A DNA stretch of 64,000 bases, from contig JAIVFI010000003.1 in assembly GCA_025558095.1 (NCBI GenBank), forward strand, positions 992,001 to 1,056,000. Reading direction: 5' to 3'. The notes below the pieces were generated by a model. That model was given only the letters and a program-made list of their open reading frames with translations. It did no database searches and was not told where the DNA came from. This DNA is from Hyaloraphidium curvatum (Eukaryota > Monoblepharomycota > Hyaloraphidiomycetes > Hyaloraphidiales > Hyaloraphidiaceae). This document shows, piece after piece, positions 41,484-53,800 of this stretch. Each line of letters begins with the position of its first letter. The first letter of the stretch is position 1. The position numbers were made by a program, and so were the translations under genes.

Positions 41484-42766
41484 AACATCCCCGATCTCGA
41501 CGCAGACCTCCTTGTGCTACGCTTTCCACGCCTCGCGCTGGCAGACAGCACCGCAGTACCAGGCCGACTTGCACCGCGCGCACCGCTTGAACTTCTGCCC
41601 CTCCTCGGGCACCTTGCCGCACTTGTCGCACGTGTCCGCGATGTCGCCGGTCCGCAGCGTCGCCTTGGTCTCCCGGTCGTAGGCCGTCAACGCCGCGCTC
41701 TTGGAGCCCAGGGCTTCTTCCAGCAGCTTGAGCTCGTGCCCGAGGTTGTGCACGGTGTAGAAGAGGGGTGGGTCCCGACCCACATCGTGGCGCTCCAGGA
41801 AGTGGCCCACGGCATACTGCAGCGCGAAGCCCGGCGCGAAGCGGCCCGCCCGTCCGAGGGCAGTATTGTGCCGGCGCCACGGGGTCGGGTGGTCCGCGAC
41901 GATGTTCGTCAGGATGGGCAAGGAATCCGCCATCCGGTTCACGGCCCTCTCAAGGATCGGCGGTCCCTCATCGACAACCCTGTCGTCCGGAATCGGGCCG
42001 GCCTGCAACGACATGATCTTGCACGCAGCAAAGAAGTCCGGTTGGAGAAAGATGCCGAGCGCGAGCCTGTCCAGAAGCTCCACATCTTCGGCAACGCGAC
42101 GCCGTGCGGGACGGGCTTCCGTCATCACTCTCAATAGAGACTCCGTCGTATAAAAGGTGAAGAAGTACGTGAAGTCCCACCAAAGCGTGTTCTGGGCCAT
42201 TTCTTGGTGGCCAAAGTTGTCGGTGGCGAGGAGCGAGAACGCTCCCCAGGCCGCTCTCCGTTCGAGGTTTGCAAACTCGAGCAGCGGTCTCCGGACGAGA
42301 TGATAAGCCCGTCGATGGAATGCCACGGCCAATCCGAGGACCATGCCCTCGGGCATGGCGTGCTCAGGCAGGTCTCCGCCGTTGAAGAACGGCTTCAGGA
42401 CGCTGCGAAGCTCCTGGTTCCCCAGAGCTTCTTTCCAGAGGTCGTCGGTCCGCACGCTGTTTAGCGTCCTTGCGCAGCGGACCATGTGCTCGTTCAGAGC
42501 CTCGCCAGCGCGCACAATGCTGGATCGAACTTCGCCCCAGTCGTCCGGGCGTTCCTCGGCAAACAGAACAGGGTACAAATGCACTGTCTCTCTCCGCACC
42601 GCATCGAGTAGAGGTGGTCCACGAAGCCGGCGGCGTCGAACGCGGCCCAGGGAGAGCCCGGCGGAGCGGTCAGGTCGATGGGCGCGAGGCCCGGGTTCCG
42701 CGCCGGCGGGCCGTGATCGTGGCTGTGGCCCCCGTGGTCGTGTCCGCCATGGTCGTGGTCGTGTCC
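41484..42766 (-). pseudogene. MYND-finger gene B, decayed (frameshift plus nonsense)
   Basis: A second degenerate relative of the intact gene C. It starts in a His/Asp/Gly-rich stretch (HDHDHGGHDHGGHSHDHG) with no in-frame ATG; a TAA lies just upstream. The frame changes after FVDHL at about 42609-42613, where CTCT may be a 2-nt duplication, and resumes LLDAVRRETVHLYPVLFAEE. The rest is open for ~360 codons, through DTCDKCGKVPEEGQKFK and KSAWYCGAVCQREAWKA, to a TAG at 41517-41519. The intact copy has Trp (TGG) there, and past the stop HKEVCVEI continues, containing the last two zinc ligands (H and C). The truncation therefore removes the final MYND knuckle. Confidence 0.75.
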
Positions 42767-42818
42767 GGCTTAGCCCGGTTCGCTTGACTCTGCTTGCCGG
42801 CTCCCACCCGTTCCTGCC

Positions 42819-43364
42819 ATGTCTCCTACCCCGCGCATCGTCGACTACGTCCCCTCGGACCTCGCCGAACCGGCCGACGTCGTGGACGCGGTCCGCGCGC
42901 GCCGCGGGGGCCGGCTCCTCAACCTGGACCGGATGCTGCTCCACTCCCCGCCCCTGGCCGCCGGGTGGAACGCATACATGGGCGCCGTGAGGACGCAGCT
43001 CGATGTGCCCGCGCTGCTGAGGGAGCTGGCCATGTGCGTCGTTGCGGTGGTCAATTCCGCGGACTACGAGTTCGGGCACCATGCTCCGCTCTATGTGAAG
43101 GAGGGGGCCACGCAGGAGAAGGTGGAAGCGCTCAAGAAGGCCGCGGAGGGCGTGCCCGAAGGGCTGTTTAGCGAGCTCGAGGAGCTGGCCATCGATCTTT
43201 CCGTGCAGATGACGCGCGACGTCAAGGTGGACAGGGAGCTGATGCGGAAGCTCAAGGACCGGCTGGGAGACAGGCAGCTGACGGAGCTCGTCGCGGTCAT
43301 CGCGAGCTACAACATGGTCTCGCGGTTCCTGGTCGCGATGGAAGTCACGCCGGAGGATCACTGA
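42819..43364 (+). CDS. carboxymuconolactone-decarboxylase-like protein
   Basis: Single exon, 181 aa. All-helical with the CMD/AhpD-like core LRELAMCVVAVVNSADYEFGHHAPLYVKEG (conserved E...N..YE.GHH...G pattern). Members act as gamma-carboxymuconolactone decarboxylases, peroxidase-like AhpD proteins or unknown enzymes. The redox CxxC of AhpD is absent, so an AhpD-type peroxidase role is unlikely. Fungal members of this group are usually uncharacterised. It starts about 50 bp from the 5' end of MYND pseudogene B and ends 50 bp from the convergent isomerase. Confidence 0.78.
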   Translation: MSPTPRIVDYVPSDLAEPADVVDAVRARRGGRLLNLDRMLLHSPPLAAGWNAYMGAVRTQLDVPALLRELAMCVVAVVNSADYEFGHHAPLYVKEGATQEKVEALKKAAEGVPEGLFSELEELAIDLSVQMTRDVKVDRELMRKLKDRLGDRQLTELVAVIASYNMVSRFLVAMEVTPEDH

Positions 43365-43413
43365 GCAGACCGCGCAGCCGCAGAAGAGAGAATGTATTGC
43401 CTTTCCGAGACCC

Positions 43414-45690
<2,277 letters not shown>

Positions 45691-48600
45691 CTACAACAAC
45701 GTGCGCGGCCTCTTGCCGCCCCCCTCGTCGTCCCCCTGCCCGGTCCGCCCCCGCTTCTTCGGGCTGGGAAAGCCCTGGCTCCCGGCCCCGGCCTGCGAGT
45801 TCGAGTCCACGTTCTCGGCGTCGGAGGCGGAGCCGGGGTCGGGGCGGGCGACGGGGCGGGAGGGGGAGGAGGCGGGCGGGCGAGATGGGGAGGCCGCGGG
45901 CGTCCGCGAAGTAGGGGACGAGCCGAGGTCGACGCGGGCGAGGCCGCGGGGAGGCGAGGCGGCAGGCGCGCGCGAAGGGGAGGAGCCGAGCTCGGAGCGC
46001 ACAGGCAGGCGAAGCGGCGACGGAGCGGGGTCGAGGCGCGCGGCGGGCCGCGGGGGCGAGGAGGCGGCCGGCGTGGCCTGACCGGACGGCACCTCCAGGT
46101 TCCACAGCCGCCGGAACACCCTCCTCGCGTGTTCGAGGAACCTCCCCGCCCTGCGCGACGGGATCATCGACATGTCCGCGTGGCCCCTGCACCACAAGCG
46201 ACGGGTCAGTCCGGATCGCCGGCCGAGCAACACGCGGGGTACGCACTCGTTGCGGTTCCAGTCCTCCGCCGCCGCCTCGATCGCCCCGCCGTACTGCCGC
46301 AGCTTCCTCCTCGCGAGAGCGAGCATCTCCGGCCGGCCGGCGTAGTGCGCCGCGAGGTCCCGCCCGAGGATCTCCTCCGGCCCGCGGAGGGGGGCGGAGC
46401 GGCGGGTGCGGGTGCGCGGCAAGGTGGGGGTGCGGGGGGTGGCGGGGGCCGGAGGTACCGGGGCGGGGTCCTCGGGCTTGGGCGTCGGGGGTGCGGGTTC
46501 GTCGTCCGCCGCAGGCAGCTCCTCCGCGGCGGGCGCAGGCGCCGGGCTCTCGGGAACCAGCGTGGCCGCGCTCCCCGTCCGCTCGCGCACAGAGCGCCAC
46601 AGCGCCCCGTCGATCCTCAGCACCATCCTGGGCTTCTCCGCCGCGGGGCCCGGGGCAGGATCGGGCGCAGCAGGCACCACCGGCTCCGGATCCTGCACGC
46701 CGGCCGGGCCCACCACCTCCTCCTCCGCGCGCACCCTCTCCGCGAGCCCGGCGGGCAGCGGCACCGCCTCCGGCCTCGGCCTCCGCAGCAGCGCCTCCGC
46801 CTCCGCGAGCACGGCATCCAGCTCGGGATCGGCGCCGGACCCGGGCCGCGCGACCGCGGCGGGGATCGGCGGGTGCACCGCGGTAGGGAGCAGCGCGGGG
46901 ATGGGAGGCCGAACGGAGGCGGGAGGCTTCACGGGGGGAGGCGGGCGAACCAGCACGGGCTCCACCGGCTGCTCCTGCGCGTGCGGGCGCGGCGGGGGCC
47001 TCGGCATCCCCGTCCGCACGCAAACAGCCCCGTTGGCGGGTGCAAACACCGGCACCGGTGTCTTCCCCGCCGTCCACCTTCTCTGCGCCTCCGCTGGCCC
47101 GGGGGGCCGCGGCGCGGGCGGGGTGCCGATCTCGTGGTACCACCACCGCACGGGCGGGCGCTGGGAGCCGGGGGAGCGGAGGAACGGGGAGGGGCCGGGC
47201 GGGAGGGGAGGCGGAGGGGGAGGGGGGAGGGAGAGCAGGAGGGAGGGGGGGATGTAGCGGGTGCCGCGCGGGGAGGGGGAGGGGGGGTCGAAGGGGGGGG
47301 AGACGGGGAGAGGCCGAAGCGCGGGCGTCGCGGAACCGGGGGTGGAGGAACTGGGGCGGGCGGAGTTGTCGGCGGCGGGAGCGGGTGGGAACGAGGCGCG
47401 AGGGTTGGGGATGGCGATCGGCGGGGGCCGCGGGGGCCGCTGGGCTGCAGAGGCGGTGGTGGCTTGCATCGCGGCATGCACGGCGTGCGCCGATCCCGGG
47501 GTGCCGAGCCCGGGAGAGAAAGGCGGAAAGGCGGGGGTGCCCCGGGGCGAGATGGCCGATCCCGGTCCGCGCTGCTCCGCTCCAGCAGGAGGCGGGACGG
47601 AGATCGGCGGCGGCCGCGGGATGCGCGGGGCGCCGTGCTGCGCCGCGTCGCGGGCCTGGGAGGCCTGCAGGACGAGGTGCGCGGGGGATGGCCGCGCGAG
47701 CCGTGCGACGGGGCGGGGGAGCTGCTGCGCGGGGAGGCCGGGCCGCGTCGCGACGGGGCGGGGGGCCTGCGTCGCAGCGGGCCGGGGCGGGGGCGTTGCC
47801 ACGGGCCGCTGGGGCTGGGCGGCAGTGGGCCGGGGGGGCTGCACAGGGGGCCAGAAGCCAAGCTGCGTAAAAGAGGGGGGCTGCGGCCGCCCCGCAGCCT
47901 GCAAGGCGGCGAGCTGTTGCGGGAGCTGCTGCAGCATGGGCGAAGAGTTCGAAGGCCGCGCGGCCTGCATGTCCTGATGCGGCGCCGGCGCGGGCCGGAA
48001 GCCGGGCTGCGTGGCCGTGGCGTGGCCCCCGGTGCGGAAGGCGGCGATTTGCTGCGACATCTCGCGCTCCCTTTCGAGCGCCGCCCTGGCCGCCGCGAGC
48101 ATGTGGTCCGCCTGGCCCTGCGTCATATCCCCAGCCTGCACCCTCCGCTCCAGGATGCCCTCGAGGTGGCCTGCCTGGTGCAGCTGCGCCAGCCTGTGGT
48201 TGGGGGCGGGCGGCTGGGGCGACTGCTGGACGGGTGCGCGCGGTTGCAGGGCCGCGGACCGCTGCGCCGCCATCGCGGCGTGGAAGTCCGCGCGGCTGTC
48301 CGTGTGCGCCGCTGCGGGCGGCACGGAGATCTGCGCGACGGCCGAGGGGCCGAGCGCGACGAGGGCGAGCATGTCGAGGCCCGACTGCTCCAGCGTGACG
48401 ACCCTCTGCCCCGCGACCGGGGGCCCGGGGGCGGCAGGGGCAATGCGGTCCACGGGTGGTGCGGGGGGAGGGGCGTAAGGGGCGGTCGGGGCCGCCGCGG
48501 GCGGGGCAGGTGCGGATGCCTGCGCGGAGGCGTCAGCCCGGCCAGCTCGGCCAGCAACCCCGGAACCCACCTCCCCGGGACCGCCATCGGCGCACGCCCT

Positions 48601-48897
48601 GCCGACCCAGCACGCCAGGCACGTCGGCGCGGCCCCGCCCGCCGAGCAGTACGCGCTGGCCGGCGCCACGCCGCACAGCGACCAGAGGGGCGGCCGTGCC
48701 CCGCTGCCGCCTTCCGGGGCGCCCGCTGCCGGGGCGGCGGGGGTTTCGGACGCCGCCGACGCCGCTGCCGGCCGCGGCGGGGCCCCAATGGGGCGTCCGG
48801 CCGAGGACGCCGGGGTCGCTCTCCGCACTTGCCCGCCGCCCTCGGCCTCCCTTCCCCTCCCTTCGCCCGTCCCCTCGCGGCCCCCGCCGTGAGTCAT
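45691..48897 (-). CDS. large Pro/Ala-rich protein sharing a module with TAF12
   Basis: Single exon, about 1068 aa from ATG 48897 (frame open upstream to 49251; an ATG at 49131 is an alternative). Almost all is Pro/Ala/Arg/Ser-rich. Two stretches look ordered. One, at about residues 225-275, RLAQLHQAGHLEGILERRVQ followed by GDMTQGQADHMLAAARAALE, aligns without gaps to RLAQLHHTGALQGILDQRVQ/GEMTTNQAAHMMHVAKITLE in the TAF12 gene. The other, near residues 870-960, reads EEILGRDLAAHYAGRPEML...KLRQYGGAIEAAAEDWNRNE...FLEHARRVFRRLWNLE. A histone fold was not found. The C-terminus ends in a basic KKRGRTG...GKRPRTLL, likely nuclear. Role unknown; the shared module suggests a TFIID/SAGA-related or other transcription context. 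Confidence 0.6.
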   Translation of the reverse strand: MTHGGGREGTGEGRGREAEGGGQVRRATPASSAGRPIGAPPRPAAASAASETPAAPAAGAPEGGSGARPPLWSLCGVAPASAYCSAGGAAPTCLACWVGRACADGGPGEVGSGVAGRAGRADASAQASAPAPPAAAPTAPYAPPPAPPVDRIAPAAPGPPVAGQRVVTLEQSGLDMLALVALGPSAVAQISVPPAAAHTDSRADFHAAMAAQRSAALQPRAPVQQSPQPPAPNHRLAQLHQAGHLEGILERRVQAGDMTQGQADHMLAAARAALEREREMSQQIAAFRTGGHATATQPGFRPAPAPHQDMQAARPSNSSPMLQQLPQQLAALQAAGRPQPPSFTQLGFWPPVQPPRPTAAQPQRPVATPPPRPAATQAPRPVATRPGLPAQQLPRPVARLARPSPAHLVLQASQARDAAQHGAPRIPRPPPISVPPPAGAEQRGPGSAISPRGTPAFPPFSPGLGTPGSAHAVHAAMQATTASAAQRPPRPPPIAIPNPRASFPPAPAADNSARPSSSTPGSATPALRPLPVSPPFDPPSPSPRGTRYIPPSLLLSLPPPPPPPLPPGPSPFLRSPGSQRPPVRWWYHEIGTPPAPRPPGPAEAQRRWTAGKTPVPVFAPANGAVCVRTGMPRPPPRPHAQEQPVEPVLVRPPPPVKPPASVRPPIPALLPTAVHPPIPAAVARPGSGADPELDAVLAEAEALLRRPRPEAVPLPAGLAERVRAEEEVVGPAGVQDPEPVVPAAPDPAPGPAAEKPRMVLRIDGALWRSVRERTGSAATLVPESPAPAPAAEELPAADDEPAPPTPKPEDPAPVPPAPATPRTPTLPRTRTRRSAPLRGPEEILGRDLAAHYAGRPEMLALARRKLRQYGGAIEAAAEDWNRNECVPRVLLGRRSGLTRRLWCRGHADMSMIPSRRAGRFLEHARRVFRRLWNLEVPSGQATPAASSPPRPAARLDPAPSPLRLPVRSELGSSPSRAPAASPPRGLARVDLGSSPTSRTPAASPSRPPASSPSRPVARPDPGSASDAENVDSNSQAGAGSQGFPSPKKRGRTGQGDDEGGGKRPRTLL

Positions 48898-49289
48898 CGC
48901 AGCGATGATGCGGCGCAGCGGGTTGCCGCCCGGGTGGAGCGGGTCCGACGGGGTGGAGTGGGGGAGAGAGGTAGTATCAATTTGGGGACAGGAGTCCCGC
49001 TGAGTGTGGGCTGGCGGAGAAGCACCTTGACTCCGAACCGCGAAACCAATCCCGCCCAAAACTCGGGATTGCGGGTCACACAGTTGCAGATAACTGCTCA
49101 TGAAAGGCAGATCGAAGTGGGTCATGGCCATCGACGGGCTTTCAATCGCGGGCCGGCTTCCGCGGGGTCCAGGATCTCTGCGGATCAGGCCAGCCCGGGA
49201 ACGACGGCATCCACGCCGCCCTCGATCGCAGGAACTCGCTGCCGAGCACAATCTCCGCCATTGAGGGGTATCCTCCAGGGCCTGGCGGC

Positions 49290-49690
49290 TCCCGACCGTC
49301 CCCCCGCCCCGCTCCCATCACTCCGGGCGCGCGGCACGCTCGTCAGCACAGCGACGGCTCGCCCGACCGCATTCAAGGCATTATTTGCGCATTATCTGTC
49401 GGTTGAAGGTGCGGGACTTGCCGTCGCTGAACTGCTTTGCTCCCGACGGACCCCCCGGCGCCCCATTGACGCGGACGGCCGTCAGCACAGCGTCGGTTCC
49501 CCCGAGCGCATTTGGGGCATTTATGGCATGTTCTCTGCAGGTAGGAGGTGCGGGGTTTGCCGTCGCTGTGCTACTTTGCTCCCGATGGACCCCCCGCGCG
49601 CCGCGGACGCGGGCGGAACGGCCATCAGCAAAGCGTCGGTTGCCCCAGGCGCATCCGGGGCACTTTAGGCATATTCTCTGTGCCAGCTCT
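49290..49690. repeat. degenerate tandem repeat, ~140 bp period, about three copies
   Basis: The segment GTCAGCACAGCG(A/T)CGG recurs at about 49342 and 49481 and, as ATCAGCAAAGCGTCGG, at 49624 (spacing 139 and 143 bp). Each is followed by a GCAT-rich stretch (GCATTCAAGGCATT, GCATTTGGGGCATT, GCATCCGGGGCACT), and copies 2 and 3 share CTTGCCGTCGCTG/TTTGCCGTCGCTG and GCTCCCGA(C/T)GGACCCCC. It lies in a gene-free stretch of 1.1 kb between the large protein and the 7-TM remnant. Confidence 0.75.
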
Positions 49691-49838
49691 GGCTTTGTTG
49701 TCCTAGTTGCCCTCGGCTATGCGATCGGCGGGCGGATGACGCCGGCGTTCACGAAGACTGCATCTCTTTCCGCCCCCGCGTCTCATCAGTCGTCCGCACA
49801 TCACCCCAGCTACATCGACTCCTCCTGGAACTAGCGCT

Positions 49839-49871
49839 CAATCCCGCCCGCGAATGACGCGGGCGGGATTG
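49839..49871. repeat. perfect 14-bp inverted repeat with 5-nt loop
   Basis: CAATCCCGCCCGCG, AATGA, CGCGGGCGGGATTG. The arms match exactly and the stem is very GC-rich. It lies 158 bp beyond the stop of the 7-TM remnant on minus. It might be a remnant of a mobile-element end or a transcript hairpin; no transposase was seen nearby. Confidence 0.7.
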
Positions 49872-50029
49872 AACGGGATGGCATTCTCTGCTCTACTTTC
49901 AATCCTCGCTGATGAGCACGAGCCTCGCCAAGTCGTCGACCTTGTTCGACTCTTCCCTCCCTCGGCCCGAACACATATGATGTGCTCCGGCCCACAGACC
50001 TGCGGGACACGCAGCAGCCAGGGCATGAC

Positions 50030-50494
50030 TCACAACCCTGCCGGACAGTACGAATCCAGCACGACCCGGATCCCGATCCCGTTCAGCAGGCCCCAGAGCG
50101 CAAACAGCACCGTGAGCAACGAGACGACCAGCGCCCTGGCGACGCCGTACGAGACCTCTATCCCCGCGAACCGCGCCGGTTCGGCGGATGCGGCGAAGGC
50201 ATCGAGGCGGCGGGAGAGGGAGGAGAGGCCGTGCTGCAGCGCTTGCAGATCGGGCGCCCGGTCCGGCGGGGGGCGGACCGGGGCGGCGAGGGAAAGCAGC
50301 GAGAGGGCCTCGGAGGAGCCGGCGCGGACGACGGCGCAGACGGCCCCGATCCGGGCGTTGGCAGCCGCGAGGTCGAGGAGGAACAAAACGATCATGATCA
50401 GCCACCAGGCCAGGAAAGCCACCTCGATCCGGAGCTCTGAATCGCCAAGGCGATGGCGGAGTGGATTTGACGGAAAGAAATTGACGGCGGACAC
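50030..50494 (-). pseudogene. 7-TM GRL-like family remnant, C-terminal end only
   Basis: About 154 codons. After ~25 residues of unrelated-looking sequence come two helices equivalent to TM6 (VAFLAWWLIMIVLFLLDLAAANA) and TM7 (YGVARALVVSLLTVLFALWGLL), ending SYCPAGL. The end aligns with copy 1 (TVAVALYTVLRGSG...CPG) and copy 3 (TVAVALWSLLRGAG...CPG). TM1-TM5 and the CPC loop motif are missing upstream, where an oppositely oriented MYND fragment begins within 90 bp. A truncated relic is the simplest reading. Confidence 0.65.
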
Positions 50495-50558
50495 AGCGCT
50501 TTGGCGCGAGAACCTAGTGGCATCGATCTACCTCGTGTATTACGACGCCGACGGAAAT

Positions 50559-50581
50559 ACCAGACCAGACCAGACCAGACC
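50559..50581. repeat. ACCAG microsatellite, about 4.6 units
   Basis: (ACCAG)n, 23 nt, at the junction between the 7-TM remnant (minus) and the MYND fragment (plus). It may mark the break at which the two remnants were joined. Confidence 0.8.
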
Positions 50582-50746
50582 TCCCAGGAGGAGGGGCACA
50601 AGTTCAAGAAGTGCGGCAAGTGCAAGTCGGCCTGGTACTGCTCGGCAGAATGCCAGCACGAGGCGTGGAAGGCGTGGCACAGGGACGTGTGCACCGAGGT
50701 TGCGACCGTTGCGGACGAAGGCGCGGCGGGTCCTTCGCCAGGATGA
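50582..50746 (+). pseudogene. MYND-finger fragment D
   Basis: About 55 codons, ending at a TGA at 50744. EEGHKFKKCGKCKSAWYCSAE...EAWKAWHRDVCTEV is nearly identical to the end of intact gene C, and the tail ADEGAAGPSPG resembles C's ADQGAGPSV. The first two zinc ligands (DTCDKC) and all the N-terminal body are absent. No start codon belongs to it. A relic of a copy closely related to C. Confidence 0.75.
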
Positions 50747-50836
50747 CCGTGCTTTGTGCGACAGACTTCTATGTGCAGAGACAAAGGGATGCATCCACCG
50801 TGACCACCAGAGTCCTTTTTGTCCCTCGCGCGGCGG

Positions 50837-53800
50837 CTACACGCCCCACTTGGACGGCCACTCGGGGGCCACCTTTCCATTGGCCCCGTCCACAAGCTCC
50901 TTGTACCCTCCCTGGGCGCGTCGGTCCCTGCCCCTGCGCATCGACGCGCACGCCAGGATTCCCGCGCACAGTGAGGCCAGCAGCGCCGCCGAGCACACCC
51001 CGACCGCGGCGATGAGCAGCACGTTCTGCCCACCGACCGCCGATGCGGGCGCGTTCGTCGGCTCTGCCGCGATCACCTCCTCTGCCCCGGGAGCCGAAGC
51101 GTTGCGGGGGATCCGCATCCCTGAGATGGCCCCGGCGTCGGCGGTGCCGGACTGCCTGACCGCCGAGGCCGGGAAGCTCGTGTCGCGGGTGTACAGCCTC
51201 CTCCTCCTCTGCCCGGCGGCCGACGCGGCGTCGAAGTACACCCGGAAGGTGGCGCGGAAGGTGTACTCGCTCACGCTGTCGAAGTCGTCCGTGGTGAGGA
51301 AGGCGAGGGAGGAGTAGTCGGCGCCGGGGTCGTCGCGCGGGAGCATGTTGGGCACCAGGGTCATCACCACCTCGGTCGAACCGGGGTAGTAGGTGAAGTT
51401 GGTGTTGAGCGCCAACTGGCTCAGCGCGCCGGGTGCGTTGGGGCCGCCCGGGGAGTTGACAAGGCCCGAGGTGACGAAGCGGCGGATGAACTTGCCGTTT
51501 CCGGCCGGGGAGGGGTCGCGGAGGACGACGTTGCGGCCGACGGTCATCTTGATGAGGCGCGACTCGTAGATGGGGAGCTCGGGGGAGAAGAGGGTGGCGG
51601 TGAGGGTCACGGTGTCGCCGAAGAAGTAGCCGCCGGCGGCCTGGCGGGCGCGGAGGCGCCTCGCTGCACCCGGCAGTTTCGTCTGCGGATGCGCACGGAT
51701 CGTCAGCCTTTGCCATGCACAGGCACGGAGCGGCACTGCTCACCACGTAGACCTTGAGCTGGTCAAAGACGTAGAGCTCCCGAACAACGATGTCGAACCC
51801 ATCGAAAGCGGGGGCAAAGGTGATGCTCGCGGCCGCGCCTCCCGTTGGCGGAGCGTCCATGTCAAAGGCCGAGTCCGAAACGTAGAGATTGGTCTTGCCG
51901 GCCCCGTAATCGATCTCGACCAGCACGAACTTCTGGTTGTTGAAGGCGATGGTCGTCAGGTACATCTTTCCGCCGCCAAAGATGCCCCAGTTGTACGCCC
52001 CCGGGTTTCCGTTGCCGACGACGAGGGAGTTCTCGGCGCCGTTGGTGAACCGGATGCCCGGGGTGCCTTCCCCCGTCTGCTGGCCGAACTGCGCCACGAA
52101 CGTGACCCAAGCCTTCTTGGCGTTGGTCCCGTCGATGGTGCTCGCAAGCCGCCTCGCGCCCGCGCGGACCAGGGTGCCGCCCCCGCCGGGGTAGACGAGC
52201 CGGCCGGCGCTGACGTCGAACGTGTCGGGCAGGAGGGGGTTGAACTGGAACCATCCCGAGCCGGCGAGCCACCCCGTGCCGCCCTTGAGGTTCCCGACCG
52301 GGCCGTCGGGGTAGTCAAAGTTTTCCTGCGCGACGAGGACCGGGGGAGGGTCGACGTTGCTGATGCGGGCCGTCTGTCGGGAAGCGGGGTCAGGTCGGTC
52401 CCAAGCGGCGCGACGCAATGCGGCGGCTCACCAGCGTGGCGACGTTGATGCCGTTATAGGGTGCGACGTTCCTTTTTTTGAAGAGCGACACGACCTCGGC
52501 CCCGGAAAGCTCGCCGTTGTTCTTGACCCCCGCCGGCGTCGACACGTACCCCTGCCCGGTCTGGTACACCTCGGCCTTGCCCGCCGACAACCGCACGCGC
52601 ACCGATACCAGGTTGGTGTAGGGCTCCGCGGGCTCCACGTGCGCGAGGATGTAGCCGACCTCCCCCGCGGGATGCGGGTTGGTGTCCGGGAAGGCGCGCA
52701 TGGGGTCGCCCACGGGCACCCATCCGCCGCCGACGGTCGCCGAGACGATCTCGACCTCGGACAGGGTGTTTGCCGCGCCGAGGGAGAAGCCGGGCAGGGT
52801 CTCGGGCAGCGCGCCCGTGGTCACGGTGCGGGTCTGCACCGGCGCGCCAGCCGCGTCCTCCTGGGGTGCTTCGTACCAACACGATTTGAGCACGTTGGGC
52901 GCGGGGTCGAAGGATCCGAAGCCCAGCGCGGCGCCGGTGCAGGCCGCGGGGCCGGTCTGGGTCACGTAGCCGTACCGGCCCGTCGAGGCGTCGCCGTAGC
53001 GGATGCGCTTGGTGCCGGCGAAGATGCACGTCTGGGCCTCGGATGCGCAGGGGATCCAAGGCTCCACCGGCGTTCCGGGCTTGTCCGCCACCATGGACGC
53101 CTGGATCGATGCCACGGTCTTGAAGAGTGTGTTGCAGAGGTTGAGCTTGAGGCTGCCCGTGTCATCCGGAGTGCCGACGGAGGCGTTGGCGGAGAGCAGC
53201 TTGCCCGTGCAGTCCTGGGTGTTGGCAGCACCGGGGAAGCAGTGGGTGTCGAAGTTGAAGGTGTAGATCCCGCCGACTTCGCACGTGGTCTGCAGGAAAC
53301 TTGTGAGCGAATGGCAAACGTACGTGCCGCGAGAACGACTGACCCCGATGTTAATCCTGATCTGCCCGAACTGCCAGCAGAAATCCTCCGTGTCGAAGCG
53401 CGACGAGCTGCTGCCGTCTGTCTTGACGCAGGTCGGGAGCTGGTAGGAAGAGACGGCCGCCGAGCCCTGGTAGCCCGGCAGGGTGACCAAGTTGGTCGGC
53501 GACAACGTCAGGTTGTTGGGCCACCTGGAGTACATCTGAAAGTCGGCGACGAGGAAGCGCTGCCCGTCGGACTGGTCGAAGGTGACGCCTGTGAGGTTGA
53601 AGTTCTTGATGCCCGATTCTGGAACGGAGGGACCGGTTAGGTCGGGCGAGACTGCGGCGCCCCGGGATGTCCCCACCCTCGAGGACCTTGACGTCCGTCT
53701 GCACGTTGACGGTGGTGGGCAGGGCGATCGACACCGGGTAGACGAGCCGCGAGGCCCGCTTGCCGGTGGAAAACTCGTCCTGCCACTCGACGTAGATCGT

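Noticed and set aside
46200-46290. Possible intron GTACCC...GTGCAG in the large Pro-rich gene
   Set aside because: Removing it moves the reading into a frame that is Arg/Gly-rich and shadow-like, whereas read-through keeps FLEHARRVFRRLWNLE, which looks real.
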